A DNA stretch of 64,000 nt from Actinomycetes bacterium (GCA_023404955.1 JAEXZY010000070.1:1-64000); one strand, 5' to 3'; positions 1 to 9,892 are shown, numbered from the stretch's first letter. Program-made: numbers and translations. Notes: a model not told the origin generated them from the letters alone.

Positions 1-40
1 CCCCCCCCCCCCCCCCCCCCCGCGCCCCGCCCCCCCCCCC
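1..40. other. Poly-C run at the window edge
   Basis: The first 40 bases are C apart from three G (positions 22, 24 and 29). Sequence that codes sensibly for an ANTAR domain begins right after this run. A homopolymer exactly at a sequence end, joined to a truncated gene, is most simply a contig-end sequencing or assembly artefact and not biology. Confidence 0.7.
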
Positions 41-306
41 ACGAGTCGCTGCCGGATCTGTTCGAAGCCAGAGCCGCGATCGAACAGGCCAAGGGCGCGC
101 TGATGCTCACGTACGGCGTCGACGCCGATCAGGCCTTCAAGCTGTTGATGTGGCGGTCGCAGCAGACCAACACCAAATTGCGGGCGCTGGCGGCACAATT
201 GGTCTCGGAGCTGGCGTTGGTCGACGGCGCGTCGTTGCGCCGCCAGGTCGACCATCTGATGCTGACGGTGCACGAACGTGTCGGGTCGAACGTCGAGCGT
301 CGATGA
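40..306 (+). CDS. ANTAR-domain RNA-binding regulator, C-terminal part
   Basis: The frame is open from the left edge and stops at 306. The visible 88 residues form most of an ANTAR domain: the motif IEQAKGALM, then the helix with AFKLLMWRSQQTNTKLR, followed by a short tail. ANTAR domains bind paired RNA hairpins and act as antiterminators; in mycobacteria they often follow PAS or GAF sensor domains. The N-terminal sensory part is lost at the window edge, so the true start and sensor type cannot be seen. The gene sits 51 bases before an STAS gene on the same strand, so it may belong to the same stress-signalling group. Confidence 0.75.
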   Translation, partial: HESLPDLFEARAAIEQAKGALMLTYGVDADQAFKLLMWRSQQTNTKLRALAAQLVSELALVDGASLRRQVDHLMLTVHERVGSNVERR

Positions 307-357
307 TCGAGACGTTGTGGTCGGTGATGGAGCCGGTGACGGCGCAGACGAAGGTGT

Positions 358-723
358 GTGGGGCAGCTGGACGTCGTACAGGATGCTGACGGTGGCGCAG
401 TGGTGGTGTGCGTCCGCGGCGAAGTCGATTCGAACTCCGTCGGTACGCTCGCCGATGCGCTCGACAGGGGTCTGTCAGCCGGCACGGCTGCCCCGGCGAA
501 GGCGTTGATCATCGACCTGACACGGGTGTCGTATTTCGGCAGCGCAGGGCTCAACGCTGTATTGAGCTGTTTCGAACGGGGCCGCGACCAGGGTGTCCCG
601 GTTCGCGTGGTCGCCGACAACCCGGAAGTGATCCGCCCGATCGAAGTGACCAAACTGGACAACGTGCTGCGTCCGTATCCCTCCGTCGCGGCAGCAATGG
701 CCGCGGGCACCGGACCGCTGTGA
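358..723 (+). CDS. STAS-domain anti-sigma factor antagonist
   Basis: A 121-residue single STAS domain. The core strand VVVCVRGEVD and the segment YFGSAGLNAVL, whose Ser62 lies where RsbV/SpoIIAA proteins are phosphorylated, identify it. Family knowledge: unphosphorylated STAS antagonists bind an RsbW-type anti-sigma kinase and free a stress sigma factor. The GTG start at 358 is the first possible start after an in-frame TGA at 337 and has AAGG just upstream. Its stop overlaps the GTG start of the next gene by four bases, which indicates translational coupling. The large protein downstream carries both an RsbW-like kinase domain and a phosphatase domain, its expected partners. Confidence 0.88.
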   Translation: MGQLDVVQDADGGAVVVCVRGEVDSNSVGTLADALDRGLSAGTAAPAKALIIDLTRVSYFGSAGLNAVLSCFERGRDQGVPVRVVADNPEVIRPIEVTKLDNVLRPYPSVAAAMAAGTGPL

Positions 724-3700
724 CGACTCCAGGCCTGTTCGCCGAGGGCGGCGAAGTCGGCCGGGATCTGGCGCGGGTGGACTGGGCCGCTACTCCGCTG
801 GGCGACCCGCAGGGGTGGGCGCAGAGCCTGCAGACCGCGGTCAGCATCCTGCTGTCCTCGCGGTTCTCGATGTGGATGGCCTGGGGTCCGGAGCTGACCT
901 TCTTCTGCAACGAGAGCTACCGCCGGGACACGTTGGCGCGCAAGTACCCCTGGGCGCTCGGCCGTCCGGCGCGGGAAGTGTGGGCGGAGATCTGGGACGA
1001 CATCTATCCCCGCATCGAGCACGTCATATCCAGCGGCGACGCGACGTGGGATGCCGCCCTGTTGCTGTTCCTCGAGCGCTCGGGCTACCCGGAGGAGTCG
1101 TACCACACGTTCTCCTACAGTCCACTGCGCGACGACACGGGCACCGTGGTGGGCATGCTGTGCGTGGTCAGCGAGGACACCGTGCAGGTCATCGGCGAAC
1201 GGCGGATGGCCACGCTTCGCGACCTGGGTTCCGATCCGAGTGTCGTGCGCACCGAGACGGAGATCTTGGCGTTCGCCGACCGGCAGTTGGGCCAGAATCT
1301 GCGGGACCTGCCGTTCACGTTGACGTACCTCTTCGACATCGACGGGACAGCGCATCTGGCCGGGATGAGCGGGATGGGAGTCGACCATCCCGCGGCGCCC
1401 GCCACCGTCGCACCGGACGGGGGCTGGTGGCCGGTCACGCCGACAGCGGCCGGGGAGACGGTCGTCGTCGATCTCGTGGGCTTCCCGCCCATGCCGACGG
1501 GGGACTGGAAAGACCCGCCCGTCCAGGCGATGGTCACGCCATTGCTGCAGCAGGGCGGTGGTGCGCCGGTGGGATTTCTGGTGGCGGGTCTGAATCGTTA
1601 CCGACCGCTCGACGAGGGCTACCGCGGCTTCGTCACGCTGGTCGCCGGCCACCTCGCCGCCGGTGTGAGCCTGGCGCGCAGTTACCGCGCACAGCAGCGC
1701 CGGGCCGAGGAACTCGCCGAGCTCGACCGGGCGAAGACCACGTTCTTCTCCAACATCAGCCATGAATTCCGCACGCCGCTGACCCTGATCCTCGACCCCG
1801 TGGCCGAACTGCGCCGCCGCGAGGACGTCGACGCTGCCACGCGCGAGGAGCTGGACGTTGTGTGGCGCAACGGGTTACGGCTGACCAAGCTGGTGAACAC
1901 GCTGCTCGACTTCTCGCGCATCGAAGCCGGCCGCACTCAGGCCACCTACGTGCCCGTCGACATCGGCGCCACGACCGCCGAATTGGCGAGTGTGTTCCGC
2001 TCCGCCGTCGAGCGAGCCGGCCTGTTCTACGCCGTGGACTGCGCGACACTCGACGAACCGGTCTATGTCGACACGGACATGTGGGAGAAGGTCGTCTTCA
2101 ACCTGCTGTCCAATGCCTTGAAATTCACCTTCCAGGGCACCATCTCGGTAACCGTGGGCCGGGACGGCGATCGAGCGTTGATCACCGTGTCCGACACCGG
2201 GATCGGAGTTCCGGCCGACGAGATCCCGCGCCTCTTCGAGCGCTTCCACCGCATCGAGAACGTCGCCGCTCGCTCGCACGAGGGCAGCGGTATCGGGCTC
2301 GCCCTGGTCAAGGAACTCGTCGAATTGCACGGCGGCACCATCGACGTGGACAGTACGCACGGGGCGGGCACCACCTTCCGTATCCGGCTGCCCTTCGGCA
2401 CGGATCATCTGCCCGCCGAGGCGATCGCCGCGGCGTCGGTCCGGCCTCTCGGCGCCTCGGCGAGCGAATACGTCGAGGAGGCCCTGCGCTGGCAAGGTGG
2501 TATCGAGGCCGAGAGTGGTTCCGGCGCGCCGGCTTCCGCGGCGGGATCGGTGCCTGCGGCGCCATCCGGCGGCCCGGTTCGGGTGCTGGTCGCCGATGAC
2601 AACGCCGACATGCGGGACTACCTGACCAGGCTGCTGCGATCCGATGGGTACGAGGTCGACGCCGTCAGCGACGGTCTGCGCGCCCTGGAATCGGTGCGCG
2701 CCGACCCGCCGGACATGGTGATCAGCGACGTGATGATGCCGGGGCTCGACGGGCTTGCGCTGGTCTCTGCGTTACGCGCCGACCGGCGTACCGCCGCGGT
2801 GCCGGTGCTGCTCTTGTCCGCCCGCGCGGGGCAGGAGGCGTCGATCAGCGGTCTGCAGGCCGGCGCGGACGACTACATGGTCAAACCCTTCGCCGCGGCC
2901 GAACTGTTGGCCCGGGTACGCACCAACGTCGAACTCGCGCGCCTGCGCGACCATCACGCGCGCTGGCGCACCGCGCTGGTCGATTCGCTGCAGGAGGCGT
3001 TCTTCGTCTGCGACGAGGACGGCTCGGTCATCGAGATCAACGGCGCCTTCACCGACATCCTCGGATTCGACGCGTCCGGATTACCCTACGCACCGGTCTA
3101 TCCCTGGTGGCCCCCGGCCGACACCGACGCCGACGCCCATCGCGAGGTCGCCGAAGCCTTCGGCAATCTGATGGACCAACCGCACGGCACCATCAACCAG
3201 GTGCCGGTCACCCACCGCGACGGGCACCGCCTCTGGGTGACTGCGACGTTCACTCACGCCGAGGACCCGGACACCGGCCGCAAGGTGGTCGTCGGCACCA
3301 TGCGTGACGTCACCGCCGAGCACTACCTGGTGCAGCGGGAGTCCGCCCTCGCATCGCTCAGTGATGCTCTGGCGCAGGCAGATACGCTCGACGACGCGGT
3401 ACGGGCCGCCGCCGAACAGCTGCGGGCCGTCTGGCACGCGCGACGGGTGATCGCCGCCACGCTGCCGGCCGATGACGCCGAATTCCACGCGGACGCACCG
3501 CATGTCGTGTGTGCCGGCGACAGCGTGGCGGTCTGGGATGGGCTGTCGGGGCAAATCAGACAGGCGATCACGGCCCTACGCGATGACGACCTGCTCGATC
3601 CCTCGTCGTCGGAACCGGGGTCGGCCGGGGTGGCGCTGCAACACCCCCGCGGCGTCCTGGTGATCTACATCGAGCTGTTCGAGCAGCGCCGGTTCACCGC

Positions 3701-4853
3701 CGAGGACCACACGCTGCTCACGGTGCTCGCCGGCCGGCTCGGTCAGGGTCTGCAGCGGGTGCACCAGATCGACCAGCAGCGCGAGACCGCGCTGGCGCTG
3801 CAGCACGCGATCCTCGGACCTGCGCTGTCGACGGGGTTCGCCGTGCGCTATCAGCCCGCCACGCGACCGCTGCAGGTCGGCGGGGACTGGTACGACGTCG
3901 TCGATCTCGACGACGGCAGGATCGGATTGATCGTCGGGGACTGTGTCGGACACGGTCTGGCCGCCGCGACGGTGATGGGCCAGCTGCGCAGTGCGTGCCG
4001 GGCATTGCTCCTCGAGCATCCCAGCCCGGCGGCCACCCTGTCGGCGCTCGACCGTTTCGCCGCCCGTCTGCCGGGAGCGCGCTGCACCACCGCATTCTGC
4101 GCGGTGCTCACCCCCGAGACCGGCGAGCTGACCTACTCCTGCGCCGGACATCCGCCGCCCATACTCGTGCGGGCCGACCAGTCGACGGAGCTCGTCGACG
4201 GTGCTCGCTCGACACCGTTAGGCGTCAAGTACTCGTCATCGCGACCCGAGGCGGTGGTCACGATGGCGCCGCGCGCCACGTTGCTGCTCTACACCGACGG
4301 TCTGGTCGAGCGGCGCCGTGAATCCATCGACGACGGCATCGCCCGGGCGACCGGCGTCGTGGGCGCCCACCGCGGCACCGCGCTGAACGAACTCGCCGAC
4401 GTGATCATGACCGGGCTCGCGCCCGACGGTGGATACGACGACGATGTGGCGCTCCTGCTCTACCGGCAGCCCGCGCCGCTGGAACTCGACATCACCGCAG
4501 ATGTCGGGGAATTGGCGCCCAGCCGCGCGGCTCTGCGCACATGGCTGGGAAACGCCGGCGTCGGTAAGGAGCAGACGCTCGACGTGCTGATCGCGGTCGG
4601 GGAGGCGCTGGCGAACGCGATCGAGCACGGCCACCGAGACGACCCGGGCGGATTGGTCAGCCTGCAGGCGAGCGCGTTCGCCGATCACCTCCGCGTCACC
4701 GTCCGCGACACCGGGCGATGGAAACCGCCGGCCGCAACACCGGCCGTCGACCGGGGACGCGGCCTCGGGCTGATGCAGGCTCTGATGCAGGATGTCTCCA
4801 TCGAACCCCTGACGACCGGCACCACCGTGCACATGCAGATGAGGATCGGATGA
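720..4853 (+). CDS. Hybrid sensor kinase, response receiver, PP2C phosphatase and RsbW-like kinase
   Basis: A 1377-residue signalling protein. Domains in order: PAS-like region (about 20-165), GAF-like region (about 175-320), HisKA with the H box around His348 (SNISHEFRTPL), HATPase (about 450-560, DTGIGVP and GSGIGLALVKE), receiver with phospho-acceptor Asp670 (ISDVMMPGLDG), a second PAS, a GAF-like region, a SpoIIE/PP2C phosphatase (from about 1050, GGDWYDVV) and a C-terminal RsbW-type ATPase (about 1260-1377, GEALANAIEHGH). Family knowledge: PP2C domains dephosphorylate STAS proteins and RsbW domains phosphorylate them, so one polypeptide can run both halves of a partner switch. The GTG at 720 overlaps the upstream stop. 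M. tuberculosis Rv1364c is a smaller protein of the same logic. No transmembrane segment is evident, so it is probably cytosolic. Confidence 0.9.
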   Translation: MTTPGLFAEGGEVGRDLARVDWAATPLGDPQGWAQSLQTAVSILLSSRFSMWMAWGPELTFFCNESYRRDTLARKYPWALGRPAREVWAEIWDDIYPRIEHVISSGDATWDAALLLFLERSGYPEESYHTFSYSPLRDDTGTVVGMLCVVSEDTVQVIGERRMATLRDLGSDPSVVRTETEILAFADRQLGQNLRDLPFTLTYLFDIDGTAHLAGMSGMGVDHPAAPATVAPDGGWWPVTPTAAGETVVVDLVGFPPMPTGDWKDPPVQAMVTPLLQQGGGAPVGFLVAGLNRYRPLDEGYRGFVTLVAGHLAAGVSLARSYRAQQRRAEELAELDRAKTTFFSNISHEFRTPLTLILDPVAELRRREDVDAATREELDVVWRNGLRLTKLVNTLLDFSRIEAGRTQATYVPVDIGATTAELASVFRSAVERAGLFYAVDCATLDEPVYVDTDMWEKVVFNLLSNALKFTFQGTISVTVGRDGDRALITVSDTGIGVPADEIPRLFERFHRIENVAARSHEGSGIGLALVKELVELHGGTIDVDSTHGAGTTFRIRLPFGTDHLPAEAIAAASVRPLGASASEYVEEALRWQGGIEAESGSGAPASAAGSVPAAPSGGPVRVLVADDNADMRDYLTRLLRSDGYEVDAVSDGLRALESVRADPPDMVISDVMMPGLDGLALVSALRADRRTAAVPVLLLSARAGQEASISGLQAGADDYMVKPFAAAELLARVRTNVELARLRDHHARWRTALVDSLQEAFFVCDEDGSVIEINGAFTDILGFDASGLPYAPVYPWWPPADTDADAHREVAEAFGNLMDQPHGTINQVPVTHRDGHRLWVTATFTHAEDPDTGRKVVVGTMRDVTAEHYLVQRESALASLSDALAQADTLDDAVRAAAEQLRAVWHARRVIAATLPADDAEFHADAPHVVCAGDSVAVWDGLSGQIRQAITALRDDDLLDPSSSEPGSAGVALQHPRGVLVIYIELFEQRRFTAEDHTLLTVLAGRLGQGLQRVHQIDQQRETALALQHAILGPALSTGFAVRYQPATRPLQVGGDWYDVVDLDDGRIGLIVGDCVGHGLAAATVMGQLRSACRALLLEHPSPAATLSALDRFAARLPGARCTTAFCAVLTPETGELTYSCAGHPPPILVRADQSTELVDGARSTPLGVKYSSSRPEAVVTMAPRATLLLYTDGLVERRRESIDDGIARATGVVGAHRGTALNELADVIMTGLAPDGGYDDDVALLLYRQPAPLELDITADVGELAPSRAALRTWLGNAGVGKEQTLDVLIAVGEALANAIEHGHRDDPGGLVSLQASAFADHLRVTVRDTGRWKPPAATPAVDRGRGLGLMQALMQDVSIEPLTTGTTVHMQMRIG

Positions 4854-5179
4854 TGGCGACTCCGCTGGAGCTGCGCACCGACCGCCGCGACGACGGCACG
4901 ACCGTGGTGACCGCGGCCGGGGAACTCGACCTGAGCAACGTGGCCGAGTTCTCCAAGGCCCTCGGGGCCGCGGTGAGCACCGGCACCGACGCCACCACAG
5001 CCGCCACCCCGACGGTGCGCGTCGACCTGACCCGGATCGAATACCTCGACAGCGGCGCCATAAGCGTCCTGTTCGAGCACGCAGAGGCCATCGACGTGCT
5101 CGTCAACCCGATCCTGATGTCGGTGCTGACCGTCAGCGGCCTGGACAAGGTGACCTCGGTGGCGGCGCCGCCTCAGTGA
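4850..5179 (+). CDS. STAS-domain anti-sigma factor antagonist
   Basis: A 109-residue STAS protein with TAAGELDLSN at the start of the fold and EYLDSGAISVLF, where Ser68 is the likely phosphorylation site. The tandem ATG codons at 4850 and 4853 overlap the TGA of the upstream kinase/phosphatase gene, so the two are translationally coupled. It is the third partner-switch component in the group and probably a substrate of the RsbW-like and PP2C domains next door. It contains an unusual Thr/Ala-rich insertion (about residues 43-54) between strands. Confidence 0.85.
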   Translation: MMATPLELRTDRRDDGTTVVTAAGELDLSNVAEFSKALGAAVSTGTDATTAATPTVRVDLTRIEYLDSGAISVLFEHAEAIDVLVNPILMSVLTVSGLDKVTSVAAPPQ

Positions 5180-5197
5180 CCCGGGCGCCGCGGCGGG

Positions 5198-6163
5198 TCA
5201 GTCGTCTGCGTGTCTGCGGGCGCGGGCCCGTCGCTTCCCCTCGTGCATCGCTGCCACGCGCGCGACCGGGATCGTCCTGCCGTGGGCGATCACCTCGTCG
5301 GGCAGCCGCTGCGGCGCCGGCATCGCCTCCGCCCACGGATCCCGTCCCCCCAGGTGCGTCAGCGCTGTGGTGATCGTGAAATCCGCCGGGCGCACGCTGT
5401 CCAGGTCCGACCACGCGACCGGAAACGACACCGGAGTCCCGGGCCGCAACCGGGGACTGTAGGCAGCGGCCACGGTCGCCCCGCCGGAACGGGTGGCATC
5501 GACGAACACTTTGCCGCCGCGATCGGACACGATGAACGCCGTGGTCGCGATCGCTGGGTCGAGTGCCTCGGCCCGCGCTGCGAGCGCGCGCGTCGCCGCG
5601 GCCACATCCTCACCGGGCGTCGCCAGTCCGCTCACGTCGACCGGGACGAAGATGTGCACACCCCGGGAACCGCTGGTCTTCACCGCACCCACCAAGCCGA
5701 CATTTTCCAGCGCCCGGCGGACCAGGTCGGCCACCGCGACGACCGCGGCGAAGTCCGCGCCGTCCGGCGGGTCCAGATCGAGAATCAGGTGGGTCGGCCG
5801 GTGGACGTCGTCGGCCAGGCCCAGGGCCGGGTGGTATTCGACGGCACGCTGATTGGCCAGCCACATCAACGTGCGGCGGTCGTTGCACAGCGCGTAGCGG
5901 ACGTCGCGGTGCGAGGCCTCCGCCCACAGCTGCACCGTGGGAATCCACTCCGGGGTGTACGCGGGCAGGTTCTTCTGCATGAACGGGGCGCGACCGCGCA
6001 GCGCGCGCAGCACGGTCAGCGGACGATCGGCCAACACGGGGAGTAACCGGTCGGCGACGGCGTCGAGATAATCGACGAGGTCGCGTTTGGTCGCCCCGGC
6101 GTCCTCGGCGAGAGGCTGGTCGAGGTTGGTGAGATCCACCCCGTGACGCTGTTGCCCGGGCAC
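5198..6163 (-). CDS. LigD-type primase-polymerase domain protein (PolD family)
   Basis: A 321-residue stand-alone polymerase domain like the one fused in bacterial DNA ligase D. Asp129 and Asp131 in LILDLDPPDG are the metal-binding pair, and SGSRGVHIFVP (about 165-175) matches the nucleotide-binding motif. Family knowledge: these archaeo-eukaryotic primase-superfamily enzymes extend and fill DNA ends, often with ribonucleotides, in non-homologous end joining or base-excision repair; mycobacteria carry stand-alone copies named PolD1 and PolD2. There is no ligase or nuclease domain. The start is GTG (complement of CAC at 6161-6163). It is convergent with the stress-signalling block. I cannot tell PolD1 from PolD2. 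Confidence 0.88.
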   Translation of the reverse strand: MPGQQRHGVDLTNLDQPLAEDAGATKRDLVDYLDAVADRLLPVLADRPLTVLRALRGRAPFMQKNLPAYTPEWIPTVQLWAEASHRDVRYALCNDRRTLMWLANQRAVEYHPALGLADDVHRPTHLILDLDPPDGADFAAVVAVADLVRRALENVGLVGAVKTSGSRGVHIFVPVDVSGLATPGEDVAAATRALAARAEALDPAIATTAFIVSDRGGKVFVDATRSGGATVAAAYSPRLRPGTPVSFPVAWSDLDSVRPADFTITTALTHLGGRDPWAEAMPAPQRLPDEVIAHGRTIPVARVAAMHEGKRRARARRHADD

Positions 6164-6390
6164 GCGTCCCAGCCTACGGACGCAACGGTGACGTTTGCGG
6201 ACGTTTGCGGGTGCTTGGCCGACGGCATGGCGGCGAACCGGTAACGTCTGCCCGGATCGACAGCGAAAGATTTGATGAGCCAGTTGTATGGTGCTTCGAC
6301 GCGCCGGATGAAGCGCGAGCGGTTCCGCGACGTGGATCTGCGATGGGCCTGGAAATAGGGCGAGGTCAGGCTTGATGGGGACGAGGCACG

Positions 6391-9213
6391 ATGGCGAGTG
6401 AGCACAGGGGAGTGGCGCGGGTCATCCGTGCGCTCGCGGTGCCCATCCTGCTGGGCTGGATCCTGCTCACCGTCGCCACCAACGTGCTGCTCCCGTCGCT
6501 CGAAGAGGTCGGCGCCGATCGCACCGTGGGCCTGGCCGCCAAGGACGGCCCCGCATACATCTCGATGAAGCAGATCGGGGCGAACTTCCAGGAGTTCGAC
6601 TCCGACAGCACCGCGATGATCGTGCTCGAAGGCGACCACCCCCTCGGGGATGAGGCGCACCGCTACTACGACTCGCTGGTCGACAAGCTGGAGGCCGACA
6701 CCGCGCACGTTCAGCACGTCGCCGACTTCTGGGGTGACCCGCTGACCGCCGCGGGTGCGCAGAGCGCGGACGGCAAAGCCGCCTACGTGCAGCTCAATCT
6801 GCACGGCAACCAGGGTGAGCCACTGGCCAACCAGTCCGTCGAAGCGGTGCGCGAGATCATCGACTCCACGCCCCCGCCGCCGGGCATGACCACCTTTCTG
6901 ACCGGCCCCGCGCCGCTGATCGCCGATCAGGCACACGCCGGCGACAGGAGCATCTTCCGGGTCACGCTGATCACGATCGGCGTCATCGCGATCATGCTGC
7001 TGCTCGTCTACCGGTCCGTCGTCACGATGTTGCTGATCCTGTTCATGGTGTTCATCGAGCTCGGGGCAGCCCGCGGCATCGTCGCGTTCCTGGCGATCAA
7101 CGACATCATCGGCCTGTCCACGTTCGCGGTGAACCTCCTGGTGCTGATGGTCATCGCGGCGGGGACGGACTACGCGATCTTCGCGATCGGCCGCTATCAG
7201 GAGGCGCTCGGTGCCGGCCAGGACCGGGTGACGGCGTTCTACACGATGTTCAACGGCACCGCCCACGTCATCCTCGGCTCAGGGTTGACGATCGCCGGCG
7301 CCATGTCGTGCCTGAGCTTCACCCGGCTGCCGTACTTCAATTCCCTCGGGGTGCCGTGCGCGGTCGGCACCCTGGTGGCGGTTCTCGCGGCGATGACGCT
7401 CGGGCCCGCCGTGGTGGTGATCGCCGGTCGCTTCGGCGCGTTCACCCCCAAACGCGCGATCAGTTCCCGGGGCTGGCGGCGCATCGGGGCGATGGTCGTG
7501 CGCTGGCCGGGACCGGTGCTGGGGGCGACGCTGGCGCTCGCGCTCGTCGGACTGGTCACGCTGCCCGGGTACAAGACCAACTACGACGCCCGCAACTATC
7601 TCCCCGCGGACATCCCGGCGAACATCGGCTACGCCGCGGCCGACCGGCACTTCGGCACGGCGCGGATGAACCCCGAGTTGCTGATGGTGCAAAGCGATCA
7701 CGACCTCCGCAACCCGGCGGACTTCCTCGTCATCGACAAGATCGCGAAGGCCCTGTTCCGTGTGCCGGGAGTCGCCCGCGTGCAGACGATCACCCGACCC
7801 GACGGCAAGCCGATCAAGCACAGCACGATCCCGTTCCAGATGAGCGTGCAGGGCACGCTCTCGCAGCTGAACCAGAAATATCAGCAGGACCGGCAGGCCG
7901 ACATGCTCACCCAGGCCGACGAGATGCAGAAGACCATCGACACGATGGAGAAGATGTACAGCATCACCCAGCAGATGCGCGACACCACGCATCAGATGGT
8001 GATCAAGACGAAGGACACTGCCGTCGACGTCGCGACCCTGCGCGACAACATCGCCACCTTCGACGACTTCATCCGTCCGCTGCGCAGCTACTTCTACTGG
8101 GAACCGCACTGCTACAACATCCCGGTGTGCTGGGCCATCCGCTCGGTGTTCGACACCCTCGACGGCATCAACACGATGAGTGACGACATCGCGGACATCG
8201 TCCCCGATCTCGAGCGCCTCGACACGCTCATGCCGCAACTCGTCGAGTTGCTGCCGAGCCAGATCGAGACCATGCGGTCGATGAAAACGATGATGCTGAC
8301 GATGTACCAGTCGCAAAAGGGCATGCAGGACCAGATGGCGGCGCAGCAGGACAATGCGTCGGCGATGGGTGACGCGTTCGACGACTCCCGTAACGACGAT
8401 TCGTTCTACCTACCCCCGGAAGTGTTCGCCAACAAGGACTTCCAGCGCGGCATCGAGCAGTTCATCTCTCCCGACGGCAAGTCGGTGCGCTTCATCATCA
8501 GCCACGAGGGCGACCCGGCGACCGTCGAGGGCCTCGAGAAGGTGGACCCGATCAAGACGGCGGCCAAGGAGGCGATCAAGGGCACTCCGCTGGAGGGGTC
8601 CAAGGTCTTCCTCGCCGGGACCGCGGCCACCTACAAGGACATGCGGGACGGCTCGCACTACGACCTGCTGATCGCCGGAATCGCGGCTGTCACATTGATT
8701 TTCGTCATCATGCTGATCATCACGCGCGCCGCGATCGCGGCGGCGGTGATCGTCGGCACCGTGCTGCTGTCCCTCGGCGCGTCATTCGGTCTGTCGATCC
8801 TGCTGTGGCAACACCTGATCGGCCTCGAGCTGCACTGGATGGTGTTGCCGATGTCGGTGATCCTGCTGCTGGCGGTCGGCTCGGACTACAACCTGCTGCT
8901 CGTGTCTCGATTCAAAGAGGAGAAGTACGGCGGCCTGAAGACCGGCATCATCCGGTCGATGGCCGGCACCGGCTCGGTGGTCACATCCGCGGGCCTCGTG
9001 TTCGCGTTCACGATGGCCTCGTTCGCGTTCAGTGACCTGGCGGTGATGGCGCAGGTCGGAACGACGATCGCGCTCGGCCTGCTGTTCGACACGCTGATCG
9101 TGCGGTCGTTCATGACGCCGGCGATGGCCACGATGCTGGGCCGCTGGTTCTGGTGGCCGCAGCATGTGCCCAGTCCGGCGTCGCAACGCCGCCTGGCAGC
9201 CCTCAGGAAGTAG
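6391..9213 (+). CDS. MmpL-family RND transporter
   Basis: A 940-residue membrane transporter with the MmpL layout: an N-terminal transmembrane helix, a long extracytoplasmic loop, a five-helix bundle starting near residue 190, a second large loop rich in Met, Gln and coiled-coil heptads (about 500-670), and a second helix bundle to the end. Family knowledge: MmpL proteins export lipids, glycolipids or siderophores across the inner membrane by proton exchange. The ATG at 6391 opens the frame after a 227-base gap. No MmpS partner is adjacent, so the substrate cannot be inferred. The 3' end overlaps the convergent HAD gene by 11 bases. Confidence 0.92.
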   Translation: MASEHRGVARVIRALAVPILLGWILLTVATNVLLPSLEEVGADRTVGLAAKDGPAYISMKQIGANFQEFDSDSTAMIVLEGDHPLGDEAHRYYDSLVDKLEADTAHVQHVADFWGDPLTAAGAQSADGKAAYVQLNLHGNQGEPLANQSVEAVREIIDSTPPPPGMTTFLTGPAPLIADQAHAGDRSIFRVTLITIGVIAIMLLLVYRSVVTMLLILFMVFIELGAARGIVAFLAINDIIGLSTFAVNLLVLMVIAAGTDYAIFAIGRYQEALGAGQDRVTAFYTMFNGTAHVILGSGLTIAGAMSCLSFTRLPYFNSLGVPCAVGTLVAVLAAMTLGPAVVVIAGRFGAFTPKRAISSRGWRRIGAMVVRWPGPVLGATLALALVGLVTLPGYKTNYDARNYLPADIPANIGYAAADRHFGTARMNPELLMVQSDHDLRNPADFLVIDKIAKALFRVPGVARVQTITRPDGKPIKHSTIPFQMSVQGTLSQLNQKYQQDRQADMLTQADEMQKTIDTMEKMYSITQQMRDTTHQMVIKTKDTAVDVATLRDNIATFDDFIRPLRSYFYWEPHCYNIPVCWAIRSVFDTLDGINTMSDDIADIVPDLERLDTLMPQLVELLPSQIETMRSMKTMMLTMYQSQKGMQDQMAAQQDNASAMGDAFDDSRNDDSFYLPPEVFANKDFQRGIEQFISPDGKSVRFIISHEGDPATVEGLEKVDPIKTAAKEAIKGTPLEGSKVFLAGTAATYKDMRDGSHYDLLIAGIAAVTLIFVIMLIITRAAIAAAVIVGTVLLSLGASFGLSILLWQHLIGLELHWMVLPMSVILLLAVGSDYNLLLVSRFKEEKYGGLKTGIIRSMAGTGSVVTSAGLVFAFTMASFAFSDLAVMAQVGTTIALGLLFDTLIVRSFMTPAMATMLGRWFWWPQHVPSPASQRRLAALRK

Positions 9214-9880
9214 CGGCGAGGTCGCCGATCGGCGTCGAGTCGAGGTGGGCCAACAGGTCGGCGGCGTCCTCGAACACGGCGGACGCCCCCGCCTGCGACA
9301 ATTCGCCCCGTGACACGCCACCGGTCAAAACGCCGATGGACGTCAGGTCGACCCGGCGGGCCGCCTCGCAGTCCCAGACCGCATCACCGACGAACACCGC
9401 CTGCGAGGCGGTGACTCCGGCCCGGTCCAGCGCGACCTCGACGATGTCGGGCTGCGGTTTGGCCGTGTCGACATCTTCCGACGAGGTCACCTCGGACACC
9501 ACGTCGTCGCAGTCGAGAACCTCCCGCAGCGTACGTAGTTCGTCGTCGGGTGCCGAGGTCGCCAGCACGACCTGCAGGCCGAGGTCGGCGACGCGGCGCA
9601 ATAGATCGCGTGCCCCGGGCAGGGGAGTGAGCAGGTGTGTGCTCTCGCGGTAGAACTCGCTGTGCCGATTCTTCAGCTGGTCGAGCTGACCCTGGCCGGT
9701 CTCCTCTCCGGCCAGGGTCTTCACCAGCGTCGTGCCGTCCATGCCGATACACCGGTGGATGCGCCAGGCCTCGACCTCCACCTTTTCGGCGTCGAACGCG
9801 CGCATCCAGGCGTAGATGTGCAGGTAGTTCGAGTCCACCAGGGTGCCGTCGACGTCGAACAGGACAGCGGGCTGAGCCAT
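9203..9880 (-). CDS. HAD-superfamily hydrolase (phosphoglycolate phosphatase-like)
   Basis: A 225-residue HAD hydrolase. Motif I is LFDVDGTLVDS with Asp9 nucleophile and Asp11; motif II Thr/Ser lies in VLATSAPDDE; motif III/IV is AKPQPDIVEVAL and VFVGDAVWDCEAA. The four-helix cap between motif I and II resembles beta-phosphoglucomutase/phosphoglycolate phosphatase members. The substrate cannot be read from sequence. The ATG complement at 9878-9880 starts directly with MAQPAVLFDVDG. Confidence 0.88.
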   Translation of the reverse strand: MAQPAVLFDVDGTLVDSNYLHIYAWMRAFDAEKVEVEAWRIHRCIGMDGTTLVKTLAGEETGQGQLDQLKNRHSEFYRESTHLLTPLPGARDLLRRVADLGLQVVLATSAPDDELRTLREVLDCDDVVSEVTSSEDVDTAKPQPDIVEVALDRAGVTASQAVFVGDAVWDCEAARRVDLTSIGVLTGGVSRGELSQAGASAVFEDAADLLAHLDSTPIGDLAATS

Positions 9881-9892
9881 TGGTCAGTCGGC

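Noticed and set aside
129..1763. Long minus-strand frame of 544 codons opposite the sensor kinase
   Set aside because: No family motifs, high Arg/His typical of antisense translation in high-GC DNA; the plus-strand domains are unmistakable.
6275..6358. 27-codon frame upstream of mmpL (starts MSQLYGAS)
   Set aside because: No ribosome-binding site and no evidence of conservation; could be a leader peptide but cannot be supported.
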